A DNA stretch of 64,000 nucleotides from Diphasiastrum complanatum (taxonomy: Eukaryota > Streptophyta > Lycopodiopsida > Lycopodiales > Lycopodiaceae): NCBI GenBank assembly GCA_029204225.1, contig CM055105.1, positions 50,480,745 to 50,544,744 of the forward strand. The letters run 5' to 3'. Within the stretch, counting starts at the first letter, position 1; the number at the start of each line of letters is the position of its first letter. Shown here one piece after another: positions 54,862-64,000 of this stretch. Below the pieces are notes generated by a model that was not told the DNA's origin, did not search any database, and worked only from the letters and a program-made list of their open reading frames with translations. Both the position numbers and the translations under genes were made by a program.

Positions 54862-55266
54862 ATGATGGATAACAATTTGGAGACGGTTTTGGATGAACAA
54901 GCTAGAAGAGCTAAAAAGGCTCTCAATATTAGAGAAAGAGGCATTGCAAATGGCGGTAAACCAATAGATGAAGCTACAGATTTACTCGTTTCCAAGTTAT
55001 CTCATGTTGTTGATGGTTTTGATACGACATGGCGTAGTAAATTAGATGACAACGTTCTTTTTGTCAAATTTCGCTCTCTTCAACACCGCAATGCAGCCCT
55101 TCGGCTTAGAACAAAACTCAAGGGCACTTTCATTTATATGGATGATGATTTGACAAATACCCAATGGTTAGCAAGGAAAAAGATTATTCATGAAGCAAAA
55201 GAAAAAGGGCAAAGGGTCGTTTTTATCGACGGCAAACAAAGATATTTCGACCTCCTCTCACGCTAG
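54862..55266 (+). CDS. LINE ORF1-like protein, 134 codons
   Basis: The frame starts MDNNLETVLDEQARRAKKAL one codon after the first ATG and is charged throughout. ALNIRERGIANGG, LRLRTKLKGTFIYMDDDLT and ARKKIIHEAKEKGQRVVFID resemble the esterase-free, RNA-binding ORF1 type seen in some LINEs, where an IR-G motif begins a nucleic-acid-binding fold. It has no zinc knuckle. It ends about 50 bp before the endonuclease frame. The identification relies mainly on its position. Confidence 0.6.
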   Translation: MMDNNLETVLDEQARRAKKALNIRERGIANGGKPIDEATDLLVSKLSHVVDGFDTTWRSKLDDNVLFVKFRSLQHRNAALRLRTKLKGTFIYMDDDLTNTQWLARKKIIHEAKEKGQRVVFIDGKQRYFDLLSR

Positions 55267-55314
55267 GAACTTGGGGCTCCCGGGTTTAGGAGCTGCCCGA
55301 GATCCCCTACCATT

Positions 55315-56680
55315 TTGAGACTTGGCTTCTGGAATTGCAATGGTTTTTTATCATCATCATCGGCAAGAGATTTTGCTGATTTTATAAGCAAATGTGACAT
55401 TTTGTTGTTGGCTGAAACCCATGAGTCCTTATATCATCCTCTTCCACATATACAAAATTACTCTTGGCATTCTGTTTTTCGCCCATTTGTGAGGGGTAAA
55501 ACTTGTCGTGGATCTGGCGGAGTAGCTTGTTTATACAGAGCCACGACAGTTAAGATGGTTAAGCAAGATCCGTATGCTCGATATATGGCTACATACTATT
55601 GGTTCATTATTGGGATTACCGCAGGACATTTATATGGCTGTATGTTACTTCGCTCCACAGACTTCGGCGTTTGCTGAATTTGGTGGGGACCCATTTCAGG
55701 CACTCTCAGATGATATTGCTGTTTTTTCTCAGCAGGGTTACATTTTATTAGCAGGAGATTTCAATGCCCGTACTAGCTCCAGACAGACAGAATTTCATGC
55801 AGATACTGACGTTCTTCGGCTTCATCCTCTGGATATGGGATTTGATCGAGTATCACAGGATGCACACACTTCAGTTACATCTTTTGGAGAGCAGTTGATT
55901 ACTCTTGTGGAGACACATTCTCTGGCCATCTTGAATGGCCTCACACAGTGGCCTTCCTCATCAGCGTTTACATGTTATCCTCATGGTGGAGGACATAGTG
56001 TAGTTGACTACTTTATTGGATCACTTGCTTTGATCCCTCACATCTCTGATTTCTCCATTACACCTCCTACCATCTCTGATCACTCACTCCTACGCCTCTC
56101 ACTGGGTCACATAACCCCGTCTTCTAAAGTTCCACGCTCCTCTTCTACTAATAAACGTGTTCCTTTTACTCACTCTGGACTCGCCAACTACACCACAACC
56201 CTATCCCAACTACTTACTCACTTCCCTTTCACGACATCAGTTGAGCAACAAGCCACTTTTCTCTCTAAATCCCTCTTATCTGCAGCGTCCTCATCTTTCC
56301 CCACCAAGACGATATCATCTCATAGACGTGTTCAGAACCGCTGGTATGATGCAGAATGTCGTTCTCTTCACAAACATGTGGCAAATGCCAGATTACACTC
56401 CCTTACAACACTCAAACAACACCAGAAAAAATATCGTAAAGCCACAAGAACAAAGAAGATAACATACCTACGATTACTCTGCCAAAGGTTGATCGATTCT
56501 TTAGCTTCCTCTTCCTCCTCCTTTTTTTGGAAACATTTCACCAGATCCTCCTCGACTTTGGCCCCCATCGCAACCGAATCTTGGGTCGAATATGCCACAA
56601 AACTTTATACCCTAGACTCCCCTCCTACCTTACTCTCACCACGACCTGCCCACTGCACGCTTTTTTTCACACATGGTTGA
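55315..56680 (+). pseudogene. LINE APE-type endonuclease
   Basis: The endonuclease, which nicks target DNA to prime reverse transcription, starts MRLGFWNCNGFLSSSSARDF with LLLAETHES (catalytic Glu). A frame shift in about 55620-55660 moves to the second frame, which carries YILLAGDFNARTS (Asp/Asn site), SVVDYFIGS and ISDHSLLRLSLG (Asp-His site). After the domain a basic linker WYDAECRSLHKHVANARLH leads to the RT. All expected catalytic residues are seen, though in two frames. Confidence 0.9.
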
Positions 56681-57685
56681 AAATGCCATTAACCATGCCA
56701 AACTTCATAAAGCCACTGACTATGATTCTCTAAACGTGGATTTCCTCAAACCTGTAGCACATCTTATCTCGCCCTCGCTCTTTATTGCTCACGCTTTTAA
56801 CACTGCTGTGACCTCAGGTTTTCCTACCGCATGGTGTACTAACATTCTTCATCCCATTCTCAAGGCAGGTGATCCCATAAATGTAGAAAACTACCGTACT
56901 ATTATGATTGGTCACACTTTGGCTAAGATTTATGGTTCCATTTTACAGACGGTTACTGGATCTTTTGTTGAGACTGAGGATTTACATGCTATGGGTCAGG
57001 CTGGGTTCAGACTAGGATACTCTATCTCAGATCAGATTTTCATTTTGCGATGCATCATTGAGGAGGCACGACATCAAAGACAGAGAGTTTATTGTTGCTT
57101 TGTGCTCCGCAAAGCTTTTGACTCAGTTTCGAGACACCTCCTTTTCCAAAGATTATCTTTGCTTGGCTTCACAGACGAGACTATTGCCGCGATCATTACT
57201 TTATATGAGCGAGTTTGGGCGCGGTTCAGGGACGGTAGTGGTTGGTCCTCGTTGATCCATTCTACCATTGGAGTGAAGCAGGGCTGCAGAGGGCTGTCCC
57301 TTAGCAGATATTATTATCCCCATTCTCCTATACGCTGATGATGTGGTTCTTCTCTCATCCTCTGCAGCTGGCTTACAGAGACACCTCTCTGCTTTACATC
57401 ACTTCTGTCAGCTTTGGGGATTGACAGTTAATACTAAGAAGACCAAGATTATGGTGTTCAACACCAATAGACAACATATGAGAGATGTGACCTTCTATTA
57501 TGATGGGCTGCCGATTGAGATTGTGACCTCTTACACTTGTGTAGGTCTTCTATTGAGAGAGATGTATATTCTACGAGCTTCACTTCTACCTGCCACAGAT
57601 ATGGATCACGGCCAGGCTCATATTACCCAGTTTTTCCAGAAGCGAGACAGAGAGGACATTACAGTTTTGGATTTTGAAGTCCCCA
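56673..57685 (+). pseudogene. LINE reverse transcriptase
   Basis: AINHAKLHKATDYDSLNVDF, ILHPILKAGDPINVENYRTI and AGFRLGYSISDQIFILRCII mark the fingers. The first catalytic site reads CFVLRKAFDSV, where C-F-V-D is expected: the Asp codon seems to be missing. GVKQGC is followed by a deletion and frame shift; LLYADDVVLLSS (YADD box) lies in the next frame (57330-57360), then GLTVNTKKTKIMVF. Readable coding ends near 57685. Confidence 0.9.
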
Positions 57686-57816
57686 CTCGGAGATCGCTCT
57701 GCTGCGTGCTCCGGCTCTCTACTACGTGCTCTGGCTCTGGATCCTCCCCCTGCCTCTCTCTGCCTCTGCCTCTCTCCCCTCCTCTAGCCCCCCTCTGCCT
57801 GCCCCCACCCCTGTGT

Positions 57817-58336
57817 CTACCCCTGCGTGTCTGTGTCAGGTCGCTGTGATCCTACGCCCTGGGATGGCCTTACCCACTGCGATGATGCTTGGCCGATGGT
57901 TGTGTGTGATGCTCCACTCATGTTTACAAAAAGCGAACTCAGCCCCCTCCTACCAGAACCTCTAGGTCTCCCTCTAGGCCTACGTGCAGGAATGACTGGC
58001 TTGTCCTCTGTCTCCACATTAGGGTCCACCAGCAGGTCAGCCAGGTCATCCCCTTGTGCCTCCGCCCCCATCTCCTCATCCTCCTCCGTATCCCCCTCAA
58101 CCCACTCCTCCTCCTGATAGTCAGCCCCGAGCTCCTCTCCACCCTCCAAGCCCTCATCATCCCCCTCCTTAGCGCTATCCCTCTACCTGTTTGCCCTCCT
58201 CGAACGCCGTAAAGCCCGTGCGTCAGCCCGTGCCTGTCTATAGAACTCTATAGATATCATCATCCATCTCCTCCTGCGTGGGTGGTGCTCGAGGAGCAGC
58301 AACTGCCGAATCCACCAAGCAAGTGTCAGGGTTCAC
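57817..58336 (-). pseudogene. hAT transposase, last exon: acidic tail and AT-hook-like motif
   Basis: The exon follows the acceptor TTGGTTGCAG and starts VNPDTCLVDSAVAAPRAPPT. After a frame shift near 58240 it continues with a basic part, an acidic stretch (EEDEEMGAEAQGDDLADLL) and PARRPRGRPRGSGRRG, an AT-hook-like sequence. The true stop is uncertain because of the shift. The VNPD exon start is shared with the hAT remnant at 27660. Confidence 0.75.
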
Positions 58337-58454
58337 CTGCAACCAAAAACAATACATTGTTGTCAGGCAGGTATTTTGCAATTCATTGCATAATTCGAAA
58401 GCAATTCAATTCGTCAAAGCATAGCAAGAAACAGGGGGTAATGATGTGACTCAC

Positions 58455-58792
58455 CTTGAGCATCTGGCCCCCTCCTCGTGTGCGCCTCAACATACGGCTA
58501 TTGGTGTTCACAAACACCACCCGCCTACACTGCTCGATGGATAACCTGTTCCTCTTCTACGTGTGATACAAGGCCCAGGTGCTCTAATTCCGCTTGCAAG
58601 CTCCTGCCGAACAGTCCTGTGCAAGGACTCTCTCGGCCAGTCGCCGCAGGTAACCTGTGCTGCGCCCGTGGTAGCCCCACCATGTAACGGACCTCAGCTG
58701 ATCCTCCCTCCGCCGACTCTGCTCTCCATCGAAAGGAAACTGGTAGCGCTCAAAGATGAGCAACTGGCGTGCAATGTTAGCTAGCATCGGAC
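58455..58792 (-). pseudogene. hAT transposase, dimerisation exon
   Basis: Between an acceptor CAACAG and a donor GTGAGT lie ARQLLIFERYQFPFDGEQSR, WWGYHGRSTGYLRRLAERVL, QDCSAGACKRN, a stop in place of the conserved Trp, and KRNRLSIEQCRRVVFVNTNS. This is the C-terminal hAT dimerisation region. Two stops make it a pseudogene. Confidence 0.85.
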
Positions 58793-58911
58793 CTGTTGTC
58801 AGAAGAAAAAACCCAGGCACGTGTAAGTCCCCTCGAATTCACACACTATAAATGAGCACACTATAGTAACTACTGCAGTATTTAGGCTACCAAGCAATTT
58901 ATCACACGTAC

Positions 58912-59081
58912 CTGGTCCAGGCCATACGCGTTCCGTGTACTCCACCCATCCCTGGTGCAGCTCCTGATCGTCCCGATCCCGAGTCTCGCGCCACAAGGGG
59001 TGCAATATGTGGGCTACGACGTGGATGGGTTGGTGGAAGTAGTCCCATCAGGCCTCCCAGATATGCGAGATCTCGCGCCTC
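58912..59081 (-). pseudogene. hAT transposase, internal exon
   Basis: The exon runs from TATTGCAG to a GTACGT donor and reads HPLWRETRDRDDQELHQGWV in the frame that joins its neighbours; a TGA interrupts its start. HQPIHVVAHILHPLWR resembles the PLH-AA-LNP segment of hAT proteins. Confidence 0.75.
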
Positions 59082-59179
59082 CTGCAATAGACAAATTACA
59101 ACAATCAGGTAACCATAGCATAAAAGAAACGTATCAGACTTGAGTGAGAAACAACAAACTAGACACTGAAGAGTCATAC

Positions 59180-59571
59180 CTGTGCTCGTCCAAGCCTGAC
59201 GTCAGAATTCCCTCGCCGATGCGGTCCATGAACTCGTAAATGAGACCGAGAGTGCACCCCTCACGGTCTACCAGGCGCAACACTCTGAAAATGGGTAGAA
59301 GGACCGTAGCAATCTCCTCACCACGTGTCCAGAACTCATCACTGAACACAGTGGACCGGAAAAACGCCGCATGTGGGACGTCCATGAACTTTGGAAGGCC
59401 TCGCTAGAGTGCGTCCTTCACCTTTGTCAATTGCTCTAGCACCAAGAAGTAAAACGCAAAGCGTGTTGTGCTGGCTTCTTTAGGTTTAGGTGCGAGAAGG
59501 TGCGGAATAGGGCCAAGCACACGTCTCTTCCTGGTAACAAAAGTGACCAGGCGCATGGCCGTAGAAGTGAT
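59180..59571 (-). pseudogene. hAT transposase, central exon
   Basis: Between GTGCTGCAG and a GTATGA donor it encodes AMRLVTFVTRKRRVLGPIPH, TRFAFYFLVLEQLTKVKDAL, a TAG, FRSTVFSDEFW and VLLPIFRVLRLVDREGCTLG followed by LIYEFMDRI. The L-P-V-LR-VD--G--MG-IYE-M pattern is typical of the middle of DUF659-hAT proteins. Confidence 0.85.
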
Positions 59572-59677
59572 CTGCAGCACAAACATCCAGTAAAAAGTTT
59601 AGACGGTAGTTGAGATGTGTTTAGCAGCATGGAGTAGGCGTCAATCAAGATAGCATAGCAAATGGAGAAACCAATAC

Positions 59678-59998
59678 CTCTCTGATCCATGGAAGTGCAC
59701 ACAGGTCATGGATGAGCAAGTCTATGCAATGTGCAACACAGGGTGTCCACACAATGCTGGGGTGCTCCCTCGTCATAATCTCTCCCATGTGCTTGCAGTT
59801 CGAAGCGTTGTCCGTGAGAAGCTAAAACACATGCTCCACCCCAATGTCAACAATAACATCTCTAATAACCTCCCATATGAAATCGGCTGTGATGGCGTCA
59901 CCACCTCGAGTGGCATCCATGCCACGTAGGAATACTGTGCCAAGTGGGATCGCCGACGTATGTCGGTCCATCCATCACTCAATATCGTGCATCCATAC
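59678..59998 (-). pseudogene. hAT transposase, DUF659 exon
   Basis: The acceptor TTTTGTGGCAG precedes YGCTILSDGWTDIRRRSHLA, the hallmark of DUF659 in plant hAT-like proteins. Further on are GGDAITADFIWEVIRDVIVD and LLTDNASNCKHMGEIM with the conserved D-N-A, preceded by one TAG, then TPCVAHCIDLLIHDL. It ends at a GTATTG donor. Earlier exons, including any BED zinc finger, were not recognised between here and the right end. Confidence 0.88.
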
Positions 59999-59999
59999 C

Positions 60000-60780
60000 T
60001 GCCACAAAACACCCATTAGCCACATGCAAAAATTGCGCCACGAGTAAACCCTAAACGCATGCAATGAAAAACATTACCAGCCTAAAACAGAGCTCAACAC
60101 ATCCGATCACACGTCACATTGATAAAATCATAGCAAGTGCCAAAAAACACACGAGATTAGGGCGAGGGATAGGATCATTTTAGTTTGAGCAAAAACGGGC
60201 GAGATGCTAGCGTGGGAGTCCTTGCAGGCGTAAAGGAGTGCAGTGCAGGTCTAAACCACGCTACTGGCAGATGCTTGCACGATGTTCCACGCCTAAACCC
60301 TAAAAAACATGGAATTAGGGCATGGAAAGTGAAATTTGTGATACGGATGTAGACGGGCGGAACGGAGGTCATAGGAGTCTTTGCAGGCATGTGGAAATGC
60401 ATTCTAGGCTCAGACATCACCTGAATCGGTTGCCCACAAGTCATTTTGTGAAAATGGCAAAAAAACACAAGCATTTGGAATGTGGTGTTCAAATATCACT
60501 AGGCGTGCCGTAACGGCTGAAACTGACGCCATAGAAATCACCGTGGGCATGAAGAAAGGTGGTCTAGAGCCAAACTACGCTCGATTTGGTTGCCTATAGC
60601 TCAATGTCAACACTTGCAAAAAATCAAGCCTATACTCACCAAATATCGAAATCTGATCGTTTCGCTCTCCACGAAGCTCAGATCCCCCTGGCACCGTGCA
60701 CACCACCTCCGTATCGCCGAGTAGATGCCTGCTGACTATCCACATGCCTCGATCAAAAATTTTCAAAAAAAAAAAAAAAC
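60000..60780 (-). other. hAT 5' region with diverged internal repeats
   Basis: No coding exon was recognised. Three diverged units of about 150 bp share phrases like GAGTCTTTGCAGGCATG, CCTAAACCCTAAAAAACATG and CGATTTGGTTGCCTATAGCT; they are probably subterminal repeats. Confidence 0.5.
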
Positions 60781-60864
60781 AGGTGCCGTGGGTGCCGTGA
60801 AGTTCCACGGCACTTGTACGGCACCCACGGCACCAGGTGCCGTACCACGGCGCCTGGAACTTTG
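60781..60864 (-). repeat. Right terminal and subterminal repeats of the hAT element
   Basis: Read inward from 60864: CAAAGTTCCAGGCGCCGTGG, then four to five more copies of GTGCCGT or its complement ACGGCAC in alternating orientation. Such motif clusters bind hAT transposase in studied elements; binding here is inferred. Confidence 0.8.
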
Positions 60865-60872
60865 AGCTGAAC

Positions 60873-62300
60873 AAGCCATCTATTTTTGGCCAATTGATAA
60901 ATGGATAAAGGTTCATTACTCAATTCAATGCTGTAGTTATTTTAAGTTTATTTAGTCTGAAGATTGTTTATTCTTTTGGTTGTCCCACTTTCTTCTCGCT
61001 TTTTGCTAAGATCTTCTAATCATCGTCCAATCTTTGTCAAGAAATTTTTGTCTATATTATAAGCCTAGTTCCCATATTTTAAATGCCAACATATTCTTTG
61101 ATAACGGGAAATCTTGAACAACTTGTCTATCAGATCCTCCTGCCTTTTCTTCATTCTCTAGATCGGTAAGTTTTTGGAGGTGTTTCTCTATAGTACACCT
61201 ATTTGGTTATGACAGCCCCAGCTTTCTTTATCTATATAATGACAGTGAAACTTTCACAGCTTTTCAATCCCTATGAACACATCATCAAAAAGGTGAGATG
61301 CTGCTCTAGCAAATTGGAATCACTTTCGGTTGAATGCAACCCACTGTCTGGCCTGAGCAAGTTGCTGACCAATTTGTAATACAGAAGGCATATGCCAAAC
61401 TTGATACTTACTGAAGCTACTTACAAAAGGCCAGGCATAGACAACCATTCCTGAGTGAAATAAATACCACCAAAATCTGGGGGATTGTGTGTGTTGTATG
61501 CTCATTCGTTTGATGCCATTATTAAAGAAGAATTGATTGATTTTGTGATTACTGGAAGGCTAGTAACATGTAAGCTTTGAAAACAAAAATGTTCAAATTT
61601 TGAGTATTTTGTCATGTATTGCTTCATTCATTGTGCCATTGTGTTATTTATGCCATGTATTAAATGCTATTAAGTACACTGTACCCCAAATTCCCAAATC
61701 ATGAATTATGTAAAATATCAAGTGGACCCAACATTCCTTGCTTGGGGTTTTAGTGGATTGGGGTGCTAGACTTTTCTAGCTTGAGGTGCTATTGTGACTT
61801 GAAAGGAGTTTAGAATTTGGTGGTGGACCAGGAAGTTTAACTCAAGGCCAAGTGTAGGTCTGAGTGTAGCACACATTGGAAATTATCCCATTAATAGATG
61901 ACAAGTTTGTGGTAGCCCTAAGAAACTGTAAATAAGGCCTAGTTTGTACTTGTGAAAGCATGCTCCTCCAAGTAGTACAGTTGTGTTCTCTTTTTCATAG
62001 CATTGAGATAACATGAACTTGCTATAGATTTTCTGCTAAATCTTCATCAGACAAGTTGATGGAAAGACAACAGCACCCTGAGAAAGATGATTGTAGCAAC
62101 AACACTGGTTTCTAGGTTTGCTAGTGAATCCCCAAAAACCAAGAATTGATGAAATCACAACAGCACACTGATAAAGATATTAACAGCAGATAATCAGAAT
62201 GGCTGAGTACAGCTTCATCTACAACAGAACACCAAAATCTTCATAAAAATTTCTAAGGCATCATCGCCCCCACCTCCGGGAAACAAACAATACCTCCTAA
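60873..62300. other. Intron sequence without recognised genes
   Basis: It continues the sequence interrupted by the hAT element. A pair of related phrases (GATGGAAAGACAACAGCACC and GATGAAATCACAACAGCACA) lies at about 62057 and 62148. Nothing else was seen. Confidence 0.4.
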
Positions 62301-62339
62301 CATTGACAGGAAGTTGCGGGAGTATTAGACGTAGGAGAA

Positions 62340-63700
62340 AAGCTAATCATATCATCAACTTGTAAGTTAGAGATATGATCATTCCTCACATCAGAGATGT
62401 TGCTGGACCCAAGGAGGCTTGGGATATACTGAAGAACTTGTATGAGACGGTGAATCAGTTGCGAATCTTATTCTTGACTAATAAGCTACACACATTGAAG
62501 ATGGGTATAGGTGAATCAATAACAGATTATTTTACTTGGGTGAAAGATTTGAGAGGGCAACTTATTGCAGTTGGAGAAAGTGTTCAGGATTCAATCTTAG
62601 TATCCATTGTGTTTAATAGTCTACCTTTGGCTTATCAGAACTTTGTGATGATGCTATCATTACGGGAAACGAGGTCTTCTTTCGATGAGCTGAATGCCAT
62701 ATTATTACAAGAAGAATGAGACGACAAAATATTGTTGTTTTTGGCATCGACATGTTCAGGTGGTGGCTTCTCGAAGGAAGAAGACTGTTGGTTTATTGAT
62801 TCAGGAGCTTTGAAGCATATGACACCTAGGCGAGAGTGGCTGTCTAATTTTCAAAAATCAGATGATGGATCAAATGTGAAGTTGGGAGACAACTACGCAT
62901 ATGATATAAAGGGAGTTGGATAAGTACAAGTTCAACTACCTTCAGGGACGATTGGAGACATAAAGGATGTGCTTTATGTACTAGCAATCAAGAAGAACTT
63001 ACTCTCAGTATCAGCTATTGCGAAGCAACACATGGTGGTGCAGTTTGATGAAGAGCGGTGTCTCATCAAGAGGAAAGATAATGAAGTAGTAGCTGAGGGC
63101 ATACTTGCAGGACGGTTGTACAAACTTCAGGCTCAGGTGGTGGGTCATCAAGTGAGTATTGCTGATATTGGATCGGTGAGTATGTTATGGCATAAAAGGT
63201 TTGGACATCTGAATTACAAAAGTCTAACAAGTCTTGAGGAAATACAACATGGTTACAGGTTATGTCAAGTTGTTTCTGATCACAAGGTTTGTGAAAGCTG
63301 TGTCTTAGGCAAGCATCATATGAAGAAATTTTTGTCTAGTACATTCATGGCGAAAAGTGTTCTAGAACTTATTCATACAGATTTGTGTGGTCCTATGAGA
63401 ACTCAGTCTTACGGGGGAGCAAGTTATTGCATGGTGTTTGTGGATGACTATTCTAGGAAAACGTGGATCTATCTTCTCAAGAATAAGGGTGAAGCATTCA
63501 AGTATTTCACGTGTTTTAAGACATAGGTGGAGAAAGAAACAAATAGACAAATCAAGATACTTAACTCGGACAAAGGGGGAGAGTATTTTTGTACAGAATT
63601 TCAGGTGTTTTGCAAGGATCGTGGTATAAAGAGACAATCTGCAAGCATGGACACACCTCAACAAAACGGAGTTGTGGAAAGAAAGAACTGGTCTATAGTG
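62340..63700 (+). pseudogene. Ty1/copia fragment: gag, protease, pre-integrase, integrase core
   Basis: The gag (62375-62719) shows AWDILKNLYETVNQLRILFL and DLRGQLIAVGESV but no zinc knuckle; a TGA separates it from the protease. The protease site is CWFIDSGALKHMTPRREWL. After another stop come DVLYVLAIKKNLLSVSAIAK, LWHKRFGHLNYKSLTSLEEI, CESCVLGKHHMKKF and the core: IHTDLCGPMRTQSYGGASYC (first Asp) and, beyond a TAG, LNSDKGGEYFCTEFQVFCKD (second Asp) with TPQQNGVVERKNWSIVE (Glu). Coding ends at about 63700 where an LTR-like piece begins; RT and RNase H are missing. Confidence 0.9.
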
Positions 63701-63703
63701 GAA

Positions 63704-63815
63704 AATAGCTTTTTATCTTTTGCTATTTGCTTCATGCTTTTAGCTTTTCACATAGATTGGAGAAACTATATATGTAGGCTGGCGCCCCCCCATTATTTAA
63801 TTCTAGTTGTTTAGA
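63704..63815 (+). repeat. LTR piece joined to the copia fragment
   Basis: CACATAGATTGGAGAAACTA then TATGTAGGCTGGCGCC matches, in reverse, part of the LTR piece at 54059-54485. The sudden change from integrase to LTR shows an internal deletion of this copia element. Confidence 0.65.
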
Positions 63816-64000
63816 GCTTTGCTTAATTCTTCTACAATCTATAATCTCTTTAATCTTTATCCTTGGTTTGTGAGTGCTAGTAGGACTAGTAAACTCCATC
63901 TAGAATTTTTATGACAAATTTTGTCAGTAACATGAATCTGGGCAGGCCTTGATTCTTCTCGATTCAAGAATCTTGGAAAAACAGAAGAAGATTTTGGTAC
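63816..64000. other. Right edge, nothing recognised
   Basis: Could be the rest of the LTR. No end was seen. Confidence 0.3.

Larger units (their letters stand above)
54735..57685 (+). mobile_element. LINE (non-LTR retrotransposon) nested in the hAT element
   Basis: A CT-rich leader, an ORF1-like frame, an APE-type endonuclease and a reverse transcriptase occur in order on the plus strand. Frame shifts and a lost catalytic residue show that it is dead. No A-tail or target duplication was found at the right end, where sequence passes directly into the C-terminal exon of the hAT gene. Confidence 0.85.
54022..60864 (-). mobile_element. hAT DNA transposon, 6,843 bp, with nested elements
   Basis: The 8-bp duplication AGCTGAAC lies at 54014-54021 and 60865-60872, the length expected for hAT. 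Inside it both ends read CAAAGT(A/T)CC inward, followed by repeated GGTGCCGTGG/CCACGGCACC motifs. A hAT transposase gene with the DUF659 and dimerisation domains lies on the minus strand (about 57817-59998). A copia LTR and a LINE occupy 54059-57685 and account for roughly half of its length. The transposase has several stops, so it is no longer autonomous. Confidence 0.85.
33225..64000 (+). other. PABN: Intron 2 of PABN, at least 30.8 kb (end not in window)
   Basis: Everything from the GTAGAT donor to the window end appears to be intron or, if the gene is truncated, later insertions. I looked by eye for the RRM start (family wording VFVGNVDYA) on the plus strand and did not find it. A translated search would settle this. 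Confidence 0.5.

Noticed and set aside
57726-58117. Plus-strand serine/proline-rich open stretches
   Set aside because: They are antisense shadows of the acidic last exon of the hAT transposase on the minus strand.
54031-60856. hAT ends set at CAGGTGCCGTGG / CCACGGCGCCTG
   Set aside because: These repeats are inverted but have no matching 8-bp flanks; shifting outward to CAAAGT ends gives the perfect AGCTGAAC duplication.
1-64000. CRISPR arrays, bacterial operons, ribosome binding sites
   Set aside because: The sequence is a plant nuclear genome; the tandem repeats seen have no spacer structure.

Overview
This window is nuclear DNA from a land plant with a large, transposon-filled genome. 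Two exons of a nuclear poly(A)-binding protein gene (PABN type), a fragment of the nuclear gene for plastid ribosomal protein uL4c, and plant-type LTR elements, LINEs, hAT elements, a TRIM and tRNA-derived SINEs all point that way. Introns packed with nested elements suggest a fern, another non-flowering plant or a conifer-like genome, but that is inference; nothing seen fixes the species.

The only host gene recognised with intact exons is PABN on the + strand. Exon 1 (20881-21003) and exon 2 (33122-33224) have canonical splice sites and encode the acidic N-terminus and coiled coil. Intron 1 is 12,118 bp. Exon 3 (start of the RRM) was not found by eye, so intron 2 would cover 33225 to beyond 64000, at least 30.8 kb.

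Layout. 1-4475: decayed Ty3/gypsy element on the - strand. 4630-11213: several broken Ty1/copia pieces on both strands, with two LTRs. 11666-12133: uL4c gene fragment. 12134-17310: no recognisable genes, including a hexamer repeat and a very AT-rich block. 17320-18480: copia pieces; 18594-19427: a solo LTR with its target duplication. 20523-20605: a SINE just upstream of PABN. Intron 1 holds a 5'-truncated chromovirus (21740-26465), a LINE ORF1 fragment, two exons of a hAT transposase and an older chromodomain gypsy. Intron 2 holds an old gypsy (36635-47118) interrupted by a young, nearly complete chromovirus (37115-43753, LTRs differing at 2 of 358 positions, TSD CTATG) and by a 383-bp TRIM (45452-45834, TSD GGCCT). 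It then holds a - strand gypsy carrying a tiny SINE with a 15-bp TSD, a 6,843-bp hAT element (54022-60864, 8-bp TSD AGCTGAAC) with a LINE and a copia LTR inside it, and a copia fragment at the right edge.

The most unusual item is the TRIM. Each LTR carries a tRNA-like sequence with A and B boxes, foldable as acceptor, D and T arms; the copy in the right LTR has lost the anticodon region by a 22-bp deletion. The elements do not work together as a pathway. The window is a record of successive nested insertions, with insertion order readable from the target duplications.
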